Positions 34,775 to 44,853 of a stretch of DNA of 64,000 nucleotides are shown piece after piece. The notes below the pieces were generated by a model. That model was not told the DNA's origin and ran no database searches. It saw only the letters and a program-made list of their open reading frames with translations. The stretch covers positions 310,001 through 374,000 of the forward strand of contig CAVWFQ010000003.1 in the NCBI GenBank assembly GCA_963754335.1, written 5' to 3'. The stretch comes from JBBSDP01 sp963754335. GTDB taxonomy: Bacteria > Planctomycetota > Phycisphaerae > Tepidisphaerales > Tepidisphaeraceae. Position numbers and translations under genes: made by a program. Each line of letters opens with the position of its first letter. The stretch's first letter is position 1.

Positions 34775-37594
34775 TCATCCCTCCAGCACAATCAACAAAT
34801 CCCGCGCACTCACCACCGATCCCGGCTTGACCAGGACCTCGCTGACCTTCGCATCGCGCGGGCTGTAGACCGCGGTCTCCATCTTCATCGCTTCGATCGA
34901 CAGCAGGCGCTCGCCGGATTTCACGTCCTGTCCTTTTTTCACCGCGACGGCGGATACTTTTCCAGGCATCGGGGCGGGAACGTGATTGGGATCGTCAGGA
35001 TCGGCCTTGGCGGCTTTGTGCAGCTTTCCCTCCAGCGAGCGATCCGGCACGTTGACTTCGCGCGGCTGGCCATTGAGCTCGAAAAAGACCGTCCGCAATC
35101 CATCCTCACGGGCATCGCCGGTCGTCAGATATTTGATGATGAGCCGTTTGCCCGGCTCGATCTCTACTGATATTTCCTCTCCGCTGGTCAACCCGTAGAA
35201 AAACGCCGGCGTGGGGATGACGCTGGTGTTGTCGTAGGTCTGCATGTGCTTCGCGTAATCGAGGAAAACCTGCGGATAGAGGAGATAGGAAAGCACGTCG
35301 ACATCGCGCATCTCCTGTTTGAGCTTGGCGGTCAGTTCCTTTTTCACCGCCGCGAAATCAGCTTTGGGCAGCTTGGCGCCGGGGCGGCCTTTGATCGGGG
35401 TCGCGCCGGCGGTGCTCAGGATGATTTTCTGGAGGACCTTCGGCCAGCCGCCCGGCGGATGACCGAGCATTCCCTGCAGCATCTCGACGACGCTCTTGGG
35501 AAAATTCAGTTTCTGATTGGGGGCCAGGACATCCATCGCGGTAAGGCCGTTGGTCACCATGAACAGCGCCAGGTCTCCGACCACTTTGCTCGACGGCGTC
35601 ACTTTTACAATGTCACCAAAGAGCTGGTTTACATCCGCATAGGCGTCGGCGATCTCTTCCCAGCGCCCCTCCAGCCCGAGGCTCTTGGCCTGCTGGCGGA
35701 GATTGGTGTATTGCCCGCCGGGCATTTCGTGGTGATAGACCTCCGCCGTCCCCGCTTTCATCCCTTCTTCGAACGGATAATACTGCTCGCGCACCGCCTC
35801 CCAGTAATTGCTCAGGCGGTTGAGCACGTCCAGATTCAGGCCGCTGTCGCGCGGCGTATGCTGCAGTGCTGCCACCAGCGAATTGAGATTCGGCTGGCTG
35901 GTCATGCCGCTCATGGAAGCCAGCGCCGCGTCGGCGATATCGACTCCCGCATCGGATGCCCGAAGCACGCTGGCCGCATTGATCCCGCTCGTATCGTGCG
36001 TGTGAAAATGAATCGGCACACCCACCTCATCCCGCAGCGCCTTCACCAATGCGTGGGCGGCGTAGGGCTTGCACAATCCCGCCATGTCCTTGATGGCCAG
36101 GATATGCGTTCCCATCTTCACCAGTTCCTTGGCCATCTTCACGTAATAGGTGAGGCTGTACTTGGTGCGTTTGGGATCGAGGATGTCGCCGGTGTAGCAG
36201 ATGGCCGCTTCGCAGATCGCGCTGGTCTTGTCGCGCACCGCCTCGATGGCAACCTGCATGTTCTCAGCCCAGTTCAGCGAATCGAATATGCGGAAGACGT
36301 CGATGCCATGGGTCGCCGACTCCTTCACGAATTCGCGAACGATGTTATCAGGGTAGTTGGTGTACCCGACCGCGTTGCTCGCGCGGAGCAGCATCTGAAA
36401 CAGAATGTTGGGCACGCGAGTGCGGAGCTGGTCGAGCCGATCCCAGGGATCCTCCTGAAGAAATCGCATCGCCGTGTCGAAGGTCGCGCCGCCCCACATT
36501 TCCAGGCTGAACAGTTCGGGGGTCAGGCGGGCCACCGTTTCGGCCACCGCCAGCAGGTCGTACGTGCGCACGCGCGTGGCCAGCAGAGACTGATGCGCAT
36601 CGCGCATGGTCGTATCCGTGAACATCAGCCGCTTCTGCTTGCGGACCCACTCGGCGAATTTTTCCGGCCCCAGCTCCAGCAGCTTATTTCGCGTGCCCGG
36701 AGGCGGCTGCATCCCGTGCTCGAACGGGGGAGCGACCGGCTCCATCAACTCCCGTTTCGGATCGAATTTCCCTTTCACCTCCGGACGGCCGTTGATGATG
36801 ACGTCGCCGAGATAACTGAGGATCTTGGTTGCCCGGTCTCGCCGCGGGCGGAAATGAAACAGCTCGTGCGTGTTGTCGATGAAGGTCGTCGTCGCATCGC
36901 CGGCGGCGAAGGTCGGATGGGCGAGCAGGTTTTCCAGGAAGGGGATGTTGGTTTTCACGCCGCGAACACGGAATTCGCGCAGGGCCCGGTCCATGCGCAG
37001 GATGCTCTCGCGAAAAGTCGTGCCCCAGGTCGTCACCTTCACCAGCAGCGAATCGAAGTAAGGCGTGATCACCGCGCCGCCGAAACCGTTACCGCCGTCG
37101 AGGCGCACCGCGAACCCGCCCGGCGAGCGATAGGTCGTCAGCCGGCCGTAATCGGGAATGAAATGGTTTTCCGGATCTTCCGTGGTGATGCGGCACTGGA
37201 TCGCGCAGCCGCGCGTCTCGATCAATTCCTGCTTGGGTATGTTGAGCGGCGCTTCATGCAGCTTGTGGCCCTGGGCGATGAGGATCTGGCTCTTGACGAT
37301 GTCGATCCCCGTCACGACTTCCGTCACCGTGTGTTCGACCTGAACGCGCGGGTTGACCTCGATAAAGAAAAACTCATGCCGATCCAGGTCGAGCAGGAAC
37401 TCGACGGTGCCGGCGTTTCGATATCCCGCGCCGCGGCAGAGGCGCGCCGCCGCCTCGCAGATATCCTTTCGAAGTTGAAGCGGAAGATTGATGCTCGGCG
37501 CGATCTCCACGACTTTCTGGTGCCGCCGCTGGACGGAGCAGTCGCGCTCCCAGAGGTGGACGAGATTGCCATGTTCGTCTCCCAGGATCTGCAC
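34775..37594 (-). CDS. pyc: Pyruvate carboxylase, main part (carboxyltransferase and biotin carrier domains)
   Basis: Converts pyruvate, bicarbonate and ATP to oxaloacetate, the anaplerotic entry to the TCA cycle. This part holds the end of the biotin carboxylase domain (GTVEFLLDLDRHEFFFIEVN; RVQVEHTVTE), the carboxyltransferase domain (DTTMRDAHQSLLATRVRTYD; metal ligands in HFHTHDTSG), the allosteric linker region and a C-terminal biotin carrier with the acceptor Lys in EAMKMET. The start shown is an artefact of a frameshift; the true N-terminus is in the next entry. Joined length is about 1150 residues, normal for single-chain PYC. Confidence 0.95.
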   Translation of the reverse strand: MQILGDEHGNLVHLWERDCSVQRRHQKVVEIAPSINLPLQLRKDICEAAARLCRGAGYRNAGTVEFLLDLDRHEFFFIEVNPRVQVEHTVTEVVTGIDIVKSQILIAQGHKLHEAPLNIPKQELIETRGCAIQCRITTEDPENHFIPDYGRLTTYRSPGGFAVRLDGGNGFGGAVITPYFDSLLVKVTTWGTTFRESILRMDRALREFRVRGVKTNIPFLENLLAHPTFAAGDATTTFIDNTHELFHFRPRRDRATKILSYLGDVIINGRPEVKGKFDPKRELMEPVAPPFEHGMQPPPGTRNKLLELGPEKFAEWVRKQKRLMFTDTTMRDAHQSLLATRVRTYDLLAVAETVARLTPELFSLEMWGGATFDTAMRFLQEDPWDRLDQLRTRVPNILFQMLLRASNAVGYTNYPDNIVREFVKESATHGIDVFRIFDSLNWAENMQVAIEAVRDKTSAICEAAICYTGDILDPKRTKYSLTYYVKMAKELVKMGTHILAIKDMAGLCKPYAAHALVKALRDEVGVPIHFHTHDTSGINAASVLRASDAGVDIADAALASMSGMTSQPNLNSLVAALQHTPRDSGLNLDVLNRLSNYWEAVREQYYPFEEGMKAGTAEVYHHEMPGGQYTNLRQQAKSLGLEGRWEEIADAYADVNQLFGDIVKVTPSSKVVGDLALFMVTNGLTAMDVLAPNQKLNFPKSVVEMLQGMLGHPPGGWPKVLQKIILSTAGATPIKGRPGAKLPKADFAAVKKELTAKLKQEMRDVDVLSYLLYPQVFLDYAKHMQTYDNTSVIPTPAFFYGLTSGEEISVEIEPGKRLIIKYLTTGDAREDGLRTVFFELNGQPREVNVPDRSLEGKLHKAAKADPDDPNHVPAPMPGKVSAVAVKKGQDVKSGERLLSIEAMKMETAVYSPRDAKVSEVLVKPGSVVSARDLLIVLEG

Positions 37595-37611
37595 TTCGAT
37601 GTGCTTGGCGC

Positions 37612-38229
37612 GGGGATGTAGCGCTCGACGAAGACTTCCGGCCGACCGAAGGCCGCCCCCGCTTCGCGCTGCGCCTCCTCGAGTTTGGACATCAGCTCGT
37701 CGGCGGTTTTGACCACGCGCATTCCGCGTCCGCCGCCGCCGAAGCTGGCCTTGATGATCAGCGGATAGCCGATCTTTTTTCCCGCCGCTTTCACGTCCGC
37801 CGGATCGACCAGTCCATGTTCCGTGCCCGGCACCGTCGGAACATTGGTCTTCACCGCGAGTCGCTTGGCGGCGGTCTTATCACCGAATTCCGCAAGCAAT
37901 TCCGCCGTCGGCCCGACGAACTTGATCCCCGCCTCCACGCAGGCGCGGGCGAGGTCCGCATTCTCCGCCAGAAATCCATATCCCGGATGGATCGCATCGA
38001 CCCCATGCTCCTTGGCGATGACGATGAGCGCCGGAATATCCAGGTATCCCTTGACCGGCAATCCCCCTTCAGCCGGGCCGATCAGATAAGACTCGTCAGC
38101 CTTAAAGCGGTGAAGGGAAAAACGATCTTCGTAGGTATAAACCGCGACCGTACCCAGTCCCAGTTCAGTCGCCGCCCGAAAAACGCGGATGGCGATCTCA
38201 CTCCGATTGGCGACAAGCAGCTTCCGCAT
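37612..38229 (-). CDS. pyc: Pyruvate carboxylase, N-terminal biotin carboxylase part
   Basis: Begins MRKLLVANRSEIAIRVFRAA, the universal start of biotin carboxylase domains, and includes HPGYGFLAEN, the ATP-grasp glycine loop KASFGGGGRGMR and ends at VERYI. At the GGGG run 37612-37615 (CCCC on the coding strand) one base is missing; adding it gives PRAKHIEVQILGDE and joins the previous entry. Without correction the frame runs on to 37324 with nonsense residues. Confidence 0.93.
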
Positions 38230-38373
38230 CAGTTTCCTGTCAGTTCAAAAGAGCGCAGCACAGCAAAAAACCCGCGGTATTGTGGGGGTGAGCGGGGGAT
38301 TTGCAAGTGAAGCAGGCGCGCACTGGGCTTTCGAAACTCTTTCGCAAGTCGTGCGTGAAGTTACGATCCGCCC

Positions 38374-38871
38374 ATGCGATATATCATGAAAAAGAAGCTC
38401 TTCTCCTGGGGAGCCGATTTCACCATCAAAGACGCCGACGGAAATGACGCATTCTTTGTCGATGGAAAGGCGTTCTCGCTGCGCGATCAACTTGTTTTCC
38501 AGGACATGGGCGGCAACGAACTCGCGGTTGTGCAGAAAAAGCTTCTCGCCTGGGGAACCACCTACGAAATCTACCACGCCGGGGGCCTGGTAGCCGTCGT
38601 CAAGGAATCCCTCTTCACGCTGCTCGGCCATCGCTTCACGGTCGATGACGTGCACGGCACAAACGACCTGGAAGCCCGCGGCAATTTCAGCGATCACCAA
38701 TACACGTTCACGCGTGGCGGATCGGTCATCGCCCAGGTTTCCGAATCCTGGTTTACAATGACTGACACATATGGCGTGGACGTAACCAACCGCGAGGACG
38801 ATGTCCTGATTCTCGCATGCACCGTCGTCATCGAGCGCTGCCAGGAGGAATCGCATCGGCGCAGTTCATAG
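38374..38871 (+). CDS. LURP-one-related (Tubby-C-like) family protein
   Basis: 165 residues, almost entirely predicted beta strand, with the family's repeating pattern of short strands (FTIKDADGNDAFFVDGKAFS; LFTLLGHRFTVDDVHG; HQYTFTRGGSVIAQVSESW). LURP-one proteins have the Tubby/scramblase-like barrel; their bacterial function is unknown. It lies 121 bp before the phosphoesterase-protease-caspase cassette on the same strand, but the spacing allows a separate promoter. A second possible start is Met5. Confidence 0.85.
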   Translation: MRYIMKKKLFSWGADFTIKDADGNDAFFVDGKAFSLRDQLVFQDMGGNELAVVQKKLLAWGTTYEIYHAGGLVAVVKESLFTLLGHRFTVDDVHGTNDLEARGNFSDHQYTFTRGGSVIAQVSESWFTMTDTYGVDVTNREDDVLILACTVVIERCQEESHRRSS

Positions 38872-39476
38872 GTCAACGAAAAGTCTACCGGGTATTCTCC
38901 ATTTACATTGCCCGCCCGCTCCGTCGCGACTGACTAAATTATTTGTCGGCGATTATCTGAAGTCGGTAGTATTCCGTCCAAGAGGTGGACGCATGGCAAA
39001 TCGAGCGATCGTCATTACACGCCGGTTCACCGAAGCGCTGAACGACGCCGGCCAGGAGGCGGTGGCCGAACAGGTGCAGGGTGAGGCAACTCGGTCCGGC
39101 GGCGACGCCGTTGCCGCGGCCGCTCAACTTGTGGCCTTCAACGCGGCTGTTCGCGAACTCCAGCGGGTTGACACCGGCGATGACGTTCTGACCACGCCGT
39201 CGCACGCCATGGCTGCGGCACTTCAGAGTTATGTGGCCCAGCAGTCACTTATTCAACCCGGAAAGACGATCCCGCTTGATGCCGGCGGACAGGAAGCGAA
39301 GTACGATACCCATGATCTGCTTGGATGGATCGGCAGCTTTTTTACCTGGTGGCGCAAGCTCTTCCCACAGGCCTGGCTGCCCGCCCCGACATCGCCGACG
39401 ATAGTTCCGGATCAGCTTCGCATGGGCGTGATTGCCGATTGGGGCACAGGTCTTTACGGGGCTCCAGATTGCGCTA

Positions 39477-40654
39477 GTGTAGTGACTCAAGCTATTTGCA
39501 TTTTATCCAGCACGTCGCGCGCCCGACGTACTTTGTCGAGAATTGCTTCCACGCCCGCCGTCCAGACAAACGCTTCTGGCTGCTGGTTGTGTTGGTCAAT
39601 ATAGGCGGTGATCGCGTCGATGAGTTGATCCACGCTGTGGAAAACGCCGCGGCGGATGCGTTTGTCGGTGATCTCGCGGAACCATCGCTCCACCATATTC
39701 AGCCATGAGCTGCTCGTGGGCGTGAAGTGCATGTGAAAGCGGGGGTGGCGCTTGAGCCACGCGAGCACCTTGGGGTGTTTGTGGGTGGCGTAGTTGTCGG
39801 CGATCAGGTGCAGGTCCAGTTCTGCCGGCGTTTGCTCATCAATTTGCTTGAGGAACTTGATCCACTCCTGATGGCGGTGCTGCGCCATGCACGTTCCGAT
39901 CAGCTTCCCCTCCGCCACATTCAGCGCCGCAAAGAGCGTGGTAGTTCCGTTGCGTTTGTAGTCGTGGGTCATCGTCCCGCATCTCCCCTTTTTCAGCGGC
40001 AAACCCGGCTGCGTGCGGTCCAACGCCTGGATCTGACTCTTCTCGTCGACGCTCAGCACCAGCGCGTGCTGCGGCGGGTTGAGGTAGAGCCCAACGACAT
40101 CGCACAACTTCTCGGCGAAGCGCGGATCGTTGCTCACCTTGAAGGTACGGATCAGGTGCGGCTTGAGGTTGTTGGCCAGCCAGACGCGATTAACCATTGA
40201 GCGGTTCGTGCCCAATTCCGCCGCCAGTGTGCGGATACTCCAGTGCGTCGCGTTCTTCGGCTTGCGTTGGGTGGTCCACTCGATGATCTTGCCGACGATC
40301 TGGTCGCGCGCCGTCGCTGGCCGGCCGCCACGGGGGGCATCCCGCTCGATGGCGGCCAGCCCGCCCGCGGCAAATCGTCGGCGCCAGCGTCCCACGAGTC
40401 CCGGGTCGGCTTGCAACTCATCAGCGATCACGTCGTTGGCTTTGCCTTCCGCCGCCGCCAGGATGATTTTGGCCCGGAGCACCAACCGAGCCTGCGTGCT
40501 TCGCCCGCGGGCCCAGCGTTGCAATGTCAGGAGATCGTCAGGATTGACAGAGAGGGTTGGAGCGACACGCATGTTGTATTCCGTTTATATAGAATACAAC
40601 TATCCCGGGCGGTAGATTATTCCGTTAAAGTTACGTATTAATGAGTCACTACAC
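39477..40654 (-). mobile_element. IS630-family (Tc1/mariner-like) insertion sequence
   Basis: 1178 bp with 13-bp terminal inverted repeats GTGTAGTGACTCA / TGAGTCACTACAC, flanked by the TA duplication typical of the family (39475-39476 and 40655-40656). Intact transposase inside. It interrupts the metallophosphoesterase gene in the opposite orientation. Confidence 0.93.
39487..40572 (-). CDS. IS630-family transposase
   Basis: 361 residues, complete. An N-terminal helix-turn-helix/homeodomain-like region (ARLVLRAKIILAAAEGKAND; LVGRWRRRF) precedes a DDE core: Asp in LVLSVDEKSQIQALDRTQPG, Asp in HLIADNYATHKH and Glu in SWLNMVERWF. No frame damage, so the element may be active or recently active. 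The stop codon lies at the left inverted repeat. Confidence 0.93.
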   Translation of the reverse strand: MRVAPTLSVNPDDLLTLQRWARGRSTQARLVLRAKIILAAAEGKANDVIADELQADPGLVGRWRRRFAAGGLAAIERDAPRGGRPATARDQIVGKIIEWTTQRKPKNATHWSIRTLAAELGTNRSMVNRVWLANNLKPHLIRTFKVSNDPRFAEKLCDVVGLYLNPPQHALVLSVDEKSQIQALDRTQPGLPLKKGRCGTMTHDYKRNGTTTLFAALNVAEGKLIGTCMAQHRHQEWIKFLKQIDEQTPAELDLHLIADNYATHKHPKVLAWLKRHPRFHMHFTPTSSSWLNMVERWFREITDKRIRRGVFHSVDQLIDAITAYIDQHNQQPEAFVWTAGVEAILDKVRRARDVLDKMQIA

Positions 40655-41489
40655 TAGTAGCCTGGATGCAGACAGCACCGGCTTCGACATCAACCTCCAT
40701 CTGGGCGACGTCTACTACTCCGGAACCAAGCAGGAGGAGGCAAACGAATTCCTGCATTTCTGGCCCAAAAAAGCGAGCAGATTTAACCTCGCGCTGAACT
40801 CCAATCACGAGATGTATACCGGTGGGGACGGCCTCTTTAACGTGACGCTGCCGGCCTTCAAACAAAAGTCCACGTGTTTTTGGCTTAGGAACAAGAACTT
40901 CGAACTGGTGGGGCTGGACACCGGCTACGCCGAGCACGATCTGGCAATGGATCAGGCGAAATGGGTGCAGGGAATCGTCGATCAGGCCGACGACCGTCGT
41001 GTAATACTTTTCTCGCATCACCAGCCCTTTTCCCAGTTGGACGCGCAGGGGCCGAAACTCCAGGCTGACGACAAGCTGGGGCCCTTGCTGGCTCAACGGA
41101 AATCTTCGCGTGGTATTGGGGCCACGAGCATCGACTGGCGGTTTATGATCTCCACCCTGCCTGGGGGCTGATCGGCCGCTGCATCGGGCATGGCGGAATG
41201 CCTTACTTCCGGGACAAGGAACCTGGGATGGGCGGCGACAAGCCGGTACTTGTCCGAGTCGCCAAAGTTGCCGGCATTCCCCCGGCGCGTGCTCGACGGC
41301 CCCAATCGTTATCTCGGAAGCGACCGGGCGAAGTACGGGCCCAACGGCTACATGACGTTGGAGTTCGACAATGCCCGGCTCGTCGAAAAGTTTTTCCTGC
41401 CGGACGCGACCCCGCTCCTGGAGCAGGAACTCAAGCCAGGCGGAAGTGTTGTTGTGATTCAGACTGTGTGAAACAGGGAAGGGCGGGTC

Positions 41490-42465
41490 ATGCCTGATCA
41501 ATTGAGCCAGCTTCGCTCGCGCGTGAGCCGGGCGCTGTCTGGAACGACAGTCGAGGCGGCCGGTCAGCGGATGCGTGCGATTGTCGGCCCTGTACCGGAG
41601 GGCGATGCCAAGCTGGCGATCGACAAACTCGAACAGGGCCAAATCCCAACCCCGCAGGAGCTCGCGGCGCTGGAGATGCTGGTGCGGCTGATGCGGCCGG
41701 CGCCGCTGTGCCAGGGCGGATTGGTGGGAAATCTGCCGGCCGACAATCATGCCTTTCCGGACTGGGCGGCGTTCCAGCAGGCGGTTCGGCCGTACCTTTA
41801 CTGCATCGGGCGGATCGACTCGGTCGCCCCCGAAAACATCGGCGCAAGACCCGCCGGACTCTGCCGTCGGCACCGGATTTCTGATCACCGACAAATTCCT
41901 TCTGACCAACGCGCATGTACTCAACATACTTTCGGCGGGAACTTTTGCCTTGAACACTGGACAGGCTGTAGTGCGATTCAAACGAGAATACGGACCGACC
42001 GCCGACGAGGCCCCTGTCCCGATCGATGGCGTGATCGCGTTCGATCGCGTGCTGGATGTTGCACTGCTGCGGATGGCATCCCCAGTCAACGGTTCCGACG
42101 GGCGTCAACCGCTTCAGCTCGATGATTCGGTGACGGCGCAGCCGGCAGGGCAGGCGGTGGCCGCAATCGGATATCCGTCCAAAGATGCGGATCGCAACCC
42201 TCTGTTTATACCAGCCATCTTCGGAGACCGCTTCGGAGTCAAACGGGTGTCGCCCGGTGAGATCACCGGCTCAACCGACCGCTTGGTTTTTCACGATTGC
42301 AGCACGCTCGGCGGCAATTCCGGCTCGCCGGTATTGTCGCTGGCGACCGCAAAAGTCGTCGGTCTTCACCGCTCGGGCACATTCCTATTTTCCAACGAGG
42401 CGGTCGAATCAGCCGCCCTGGTCGAATTTGTCCGTCGCTCGACTTCGGTCGGCGGCGTCGGATGA
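41490..42465 (+). CDS. Trypsin-like serine protease with N-terminal helical domain, one frameshift
   Basis: The N-terminal part (about 95 residues, LSQLRSRVSRALSGTTVEAA; GQIPTPQELAALEMLVRLM) is helical and may be an adaptor or effector-associated domain. The protease part has TNAHV (catalytic His), DVALLRM (probable Asp) and GGNSGSPV (catalytic Ser with oxyanion glycines). The frame changes near 41850; dropping one A in GCAAGA gives IGADPPDSAVGTGFLITDKF. No signal peptide, so it is probably cytosolic. Only 18 bp separate it from the phosphoesterase gene and 9 bp from the caspase gene, so all three are likely co-translated. Confidence 0.88.
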
Positions 42466-42474
42466 TGAGGGGTT

Positions 42475-44787
42475 ATGCCGGCACGCGCTCTGGTCATCGC
42501 CATCGAAAATTACGCAAACAGCAATTCGCTGGCGCGGCAACTTCCCGGCACCAATGCGGCCGCCGCTGGGTTTATCAAATGGCTGCGAGAGAAGAAGAAT
42601 CTCGACGACAAAGCCATTTACTGCTGCGCGGATGCTGCCGTCGCCGGCCGCACCGCCGGTACCAACCGATACGAAATCGTCAACGAGTTAGCACGGTTAT
42701 TTCAGGAGGGGCGAAATCAGACTGAAGAACTGTATGTCTTCTTTTCGGGCCATGGTTTTGCCTATCCAGTTCGCCGGGGTGGATCGGTCGATGTACTGGT
42801 GGCCGCGGATTTCGTGCGGCCGGATGCGTCAGGCACTGCCTGCATTCAAGTGCAGGAGATCCAGGAAAAACTGTGGAACGCGCTCGGTCCCGGCGACCAC
42901 TATTATTTTATCGATGCCTGCCGTAACGCAATCAACGATGACCAGATCGACGTCGTCTCTCTCGGACGTGTCTTCCCCCCGTCTGATCGGGGTAAGCCGA
43001 CTCGCTACACGCTATACTCCACCGCATTGGGCGAGGTTGCTTCGGTCAATACCGCTTTTCCCAACGCGCTGCTCAGTGGCTTGAATGGTGCCGGCCGTGC
43101 CAAGGAATGGCGCCAAGCTCGTTTGTACGTTACGTTCGACCAGTTGTCCGAATACGTGAAGGGTCGGATGACCGAGCAAGACGTAGAGCCGGTCAAGCAG
43201 GGGAGCAACTCTGGCTTTATCTTCGAGATCACCCCAATCCCTGAAAATACCTGCGCCATCTCGATCGAAGGTGCCAGCGCAGACGATGTCTTCGCGCTGA
43301 CGATCCGGGACGGAATCAGCGGAATGAGCCGGCAGGAGATTATTAACGGGCCCAAGGCGACCGTGACGGTTCGACCCAACGATTATTTTCTGGAAATCGA
43401 GCCTCCGGCCGGCGTGACCCGGATCGATCCGCCTCCGCCCAATCCTGTGGACATTTTCGAAAACTCCACGGTGAAATTCGCCTACCAGCGGCAAGTGTCT
43501 GTTCCCGGGTTGGAGAAAATGCAGCTCCCGCGTCCGCCGATTTCACCGGGTGGTATCGTAAGAGTGCAAGCGGGAAGCGATGCGACTGTTGAGCTTGAGA
43601 ACCTCGAAACCGGAGTTACGCGCGCTTTCGATGCTGCTGCCAGTTCCAGTGTCGCAGCCGGCAAATACCGCATGAATGTTCGGGCCGGCGGCGAAACCTT
43701 ACACGACGAATTTTTTGAATTGATGCCCGGCCAGACCATTTCCCGAACTCTCGGCGGCTTACCGACGCCCTTGGCGACGGCGCTCGCTCACTCGCTCGAT
43801 GTGGCGAACTCGCCGGAGATGGAGGACCTGGGCAAACTGCTGGGGTTGGACTTGGTGCGATGGGGAACCCCGTTGCTTCTATCGATACTGGGCGCCAAAC
43901 GGATCTCCTCGGACGCAGCGGAGTACGGCCAGTTTACATCGTTGCCGCTTTCCAGCTTCGAAGGTCGTTTGGGTCCGAATAGCGCCGGCCTGCTGATTCT
44001 GAGCGGCATCGAACATAACTCAGGAACTCCTGAATTTGATGTCACCCCGGTCTTTCCATTTGCCCCCAGCTGGTCACAGCCCACTGTGGTAAATCCGAAT
44101 TTTCCCAGTTTGCTCGAACTTGTTTTGGAACGGCCGGCCGGCCCTGCCTTGCTGTGGCTGAAAGTTCCCGATCAGGCCTCATTCACCTATGTCACACACC
44201 TTCTCCCCAACCGCGTCACGCTCCTGGTGTTGACAGACGACGCATCGAGGCAAATTCAGCTGAATCAATATATTCTGCCGGTGAAGCACCTCGTCGAATA
44301 TATGGATCCACAGGTACAGGCCTATTCACGTCTGATGGGGCCGAGCCTGCTCCGTAGCATGTTCGTCGCGCAACAAATGTTTGCTCAAAAGCGCATCGTT
44401 GAGCCGGGTGCTCCGGGGCCAGCACAGGACGTGTGGACACGCCTCATCTACCAAAAGTGGTCCGAACCCATCATGTCGCTGATCGCTGCCTATGACCTGA
44501 TTCGTCGTGGGCTCGTGGGTCAGAACGGAGAATCGCGTCGGACGCTGCTCCAAACGATGGTGGGAAACCTGCGACTTTTTTTTCCGGGCATCCCGGATGA
44601 GGAAGCGGTGGCACGCCTGATTGGCGATGTGTCGCTGCTTCCTGTTTCGCCGCCGCTGTTCACCGATGGAGTACTGGCGTTCGATGACAATCAGGAGGTA
44701 GTGATGATGGGAGGATTGGGAGGACTTCCCCCGGACAAAGTCGATTATTCAAGCCCATGGACTTTATGGCGTGGCATCGTCCGGTGA
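42475..44787 (+). CDS. Caspase-family (peptidase C14) protein with large C-terminal region
   Basis: 770 residues, uninterrupted. The N-terminal caspase domain (about 1-230) has the His93 motif FFSGHGFA and the Cys149 motif FIDACRNA, the catalytic dyad of caspases, metacaspases and orthocaspases. It is followed by beta-rich modules (about 250-430, IFENSTVKFAYQRQVSVPGL) and a C-terminal domain of about 330 residues ending WTLWRGIVR that is not recognised. No transmembrane helix or signal peptide. In bacteria such proteins are executioners or proteolytic activators in conflict systems; here a protease gene directly precedes it. Confidence 0.9.
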   Translation: MPARALVIAIENYANSNSLARQLPGTNAAAAGFIKWLREKKNLDDKAIYCCADAAVAGRTAGTNRYEIVNELARLFQEGRNQTEELYVFFSGHGFAYPVRRGGSVDVLVAADFVRPDASGTACIQVQEIQEKLWNALGPGDHYYFIDACRNAINDDQIDVVSLGRVFPPSDRGKPTRYTLYSTALGEVASVNTAFPNALLSGLNGAGRAKEWRQARLYVTFDQLSEYVKGRMTEQDVEPVKQGSNSGFIFEITPIPENTCAISIEGASADDVFALTIRDGISGMSRQEIINGPKATVTVRPNDYFLEIEPPAGVTRIDPPPPNPVDIFENSTVKFAYQRQVSVPGLEKMQLPRPPISPGGIVRVQAGSDATVELENLETGVTRAFDAAASSSVAAGKYRMNVRAGGETLHDEFFELMPGQTISRTLGGLPTPLATALAHSLDVANSPEMEDLGKLLGLDLVRWGTPLLLSILGAKRISSDAAEYGQFTSLPLSSFEGRLGPNSAGLLILSGIEHNSGTPEFDVTPVFPFAPSWSQPTVVNPNFPSLLELVLERPAGPALLWLKVPDQASFTYVTHLLPNRVTLLVLTDDASRQIQLNQYILPVKHLVEYMDPQVQAYSRLMGPSLLRSMFVAQQMFAQKRIVEPGAPGPAQDVWTRLIYQKWSEPIMSLIAAYDLIRRGLVGQNGESRRTLLQTMVGNLRLFFPGIPDEEAVARLIGDVSLLPVSPPLFTDGVLAFDDNQEVVMMGGLGGLPPDKVDYSSPWTLWRGIVR

Positions 44788-44853
44788 TGAGGTGGAGACT
44801 TGCTCTGTCTCCTTCCGGGAGCACCGGCGACGCGATCCTCTGTTCTTCTCCAG

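Larger units (their letters stand above)
38993..41471 (+). pseudogene. Purple-acid-phosphatase-like metallophosphoesterase, split by an IS630-type element and two frameshifts
   Basis: N-terminal part 38993-39476: a helical domain of about 145 residues, then MGVIADWGTGLYG, the first metal motif. An IS630-type element sits at 39477-40654. The gene resumes at 40657: LHLGDVYYSG (second motif), NSNHEMY (third), LFSHHQPF (fourth), WGHEHR (fifth), all in TRAP/purple-acid-phosphatase order. Excision of the element plus one TA rejoins PDCA-SSLDAD exactly. Two further shifts are explained by one base at the AAA run 41100-41102 and one at the C5 run 41279-41283. The tail ends SVVVIQTV, 18 bp before the protease gene. 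The substrate is unknown. Confidence 0.85.

Noticed and set aside
35246..37621. 791-codon open frame on the plus strand
   Set aside because: Antisense shadow of pyruvate carboxylase; composition is His/Arg-rich and matches no protein pattern, while the minus strand shows all PYC motifs.
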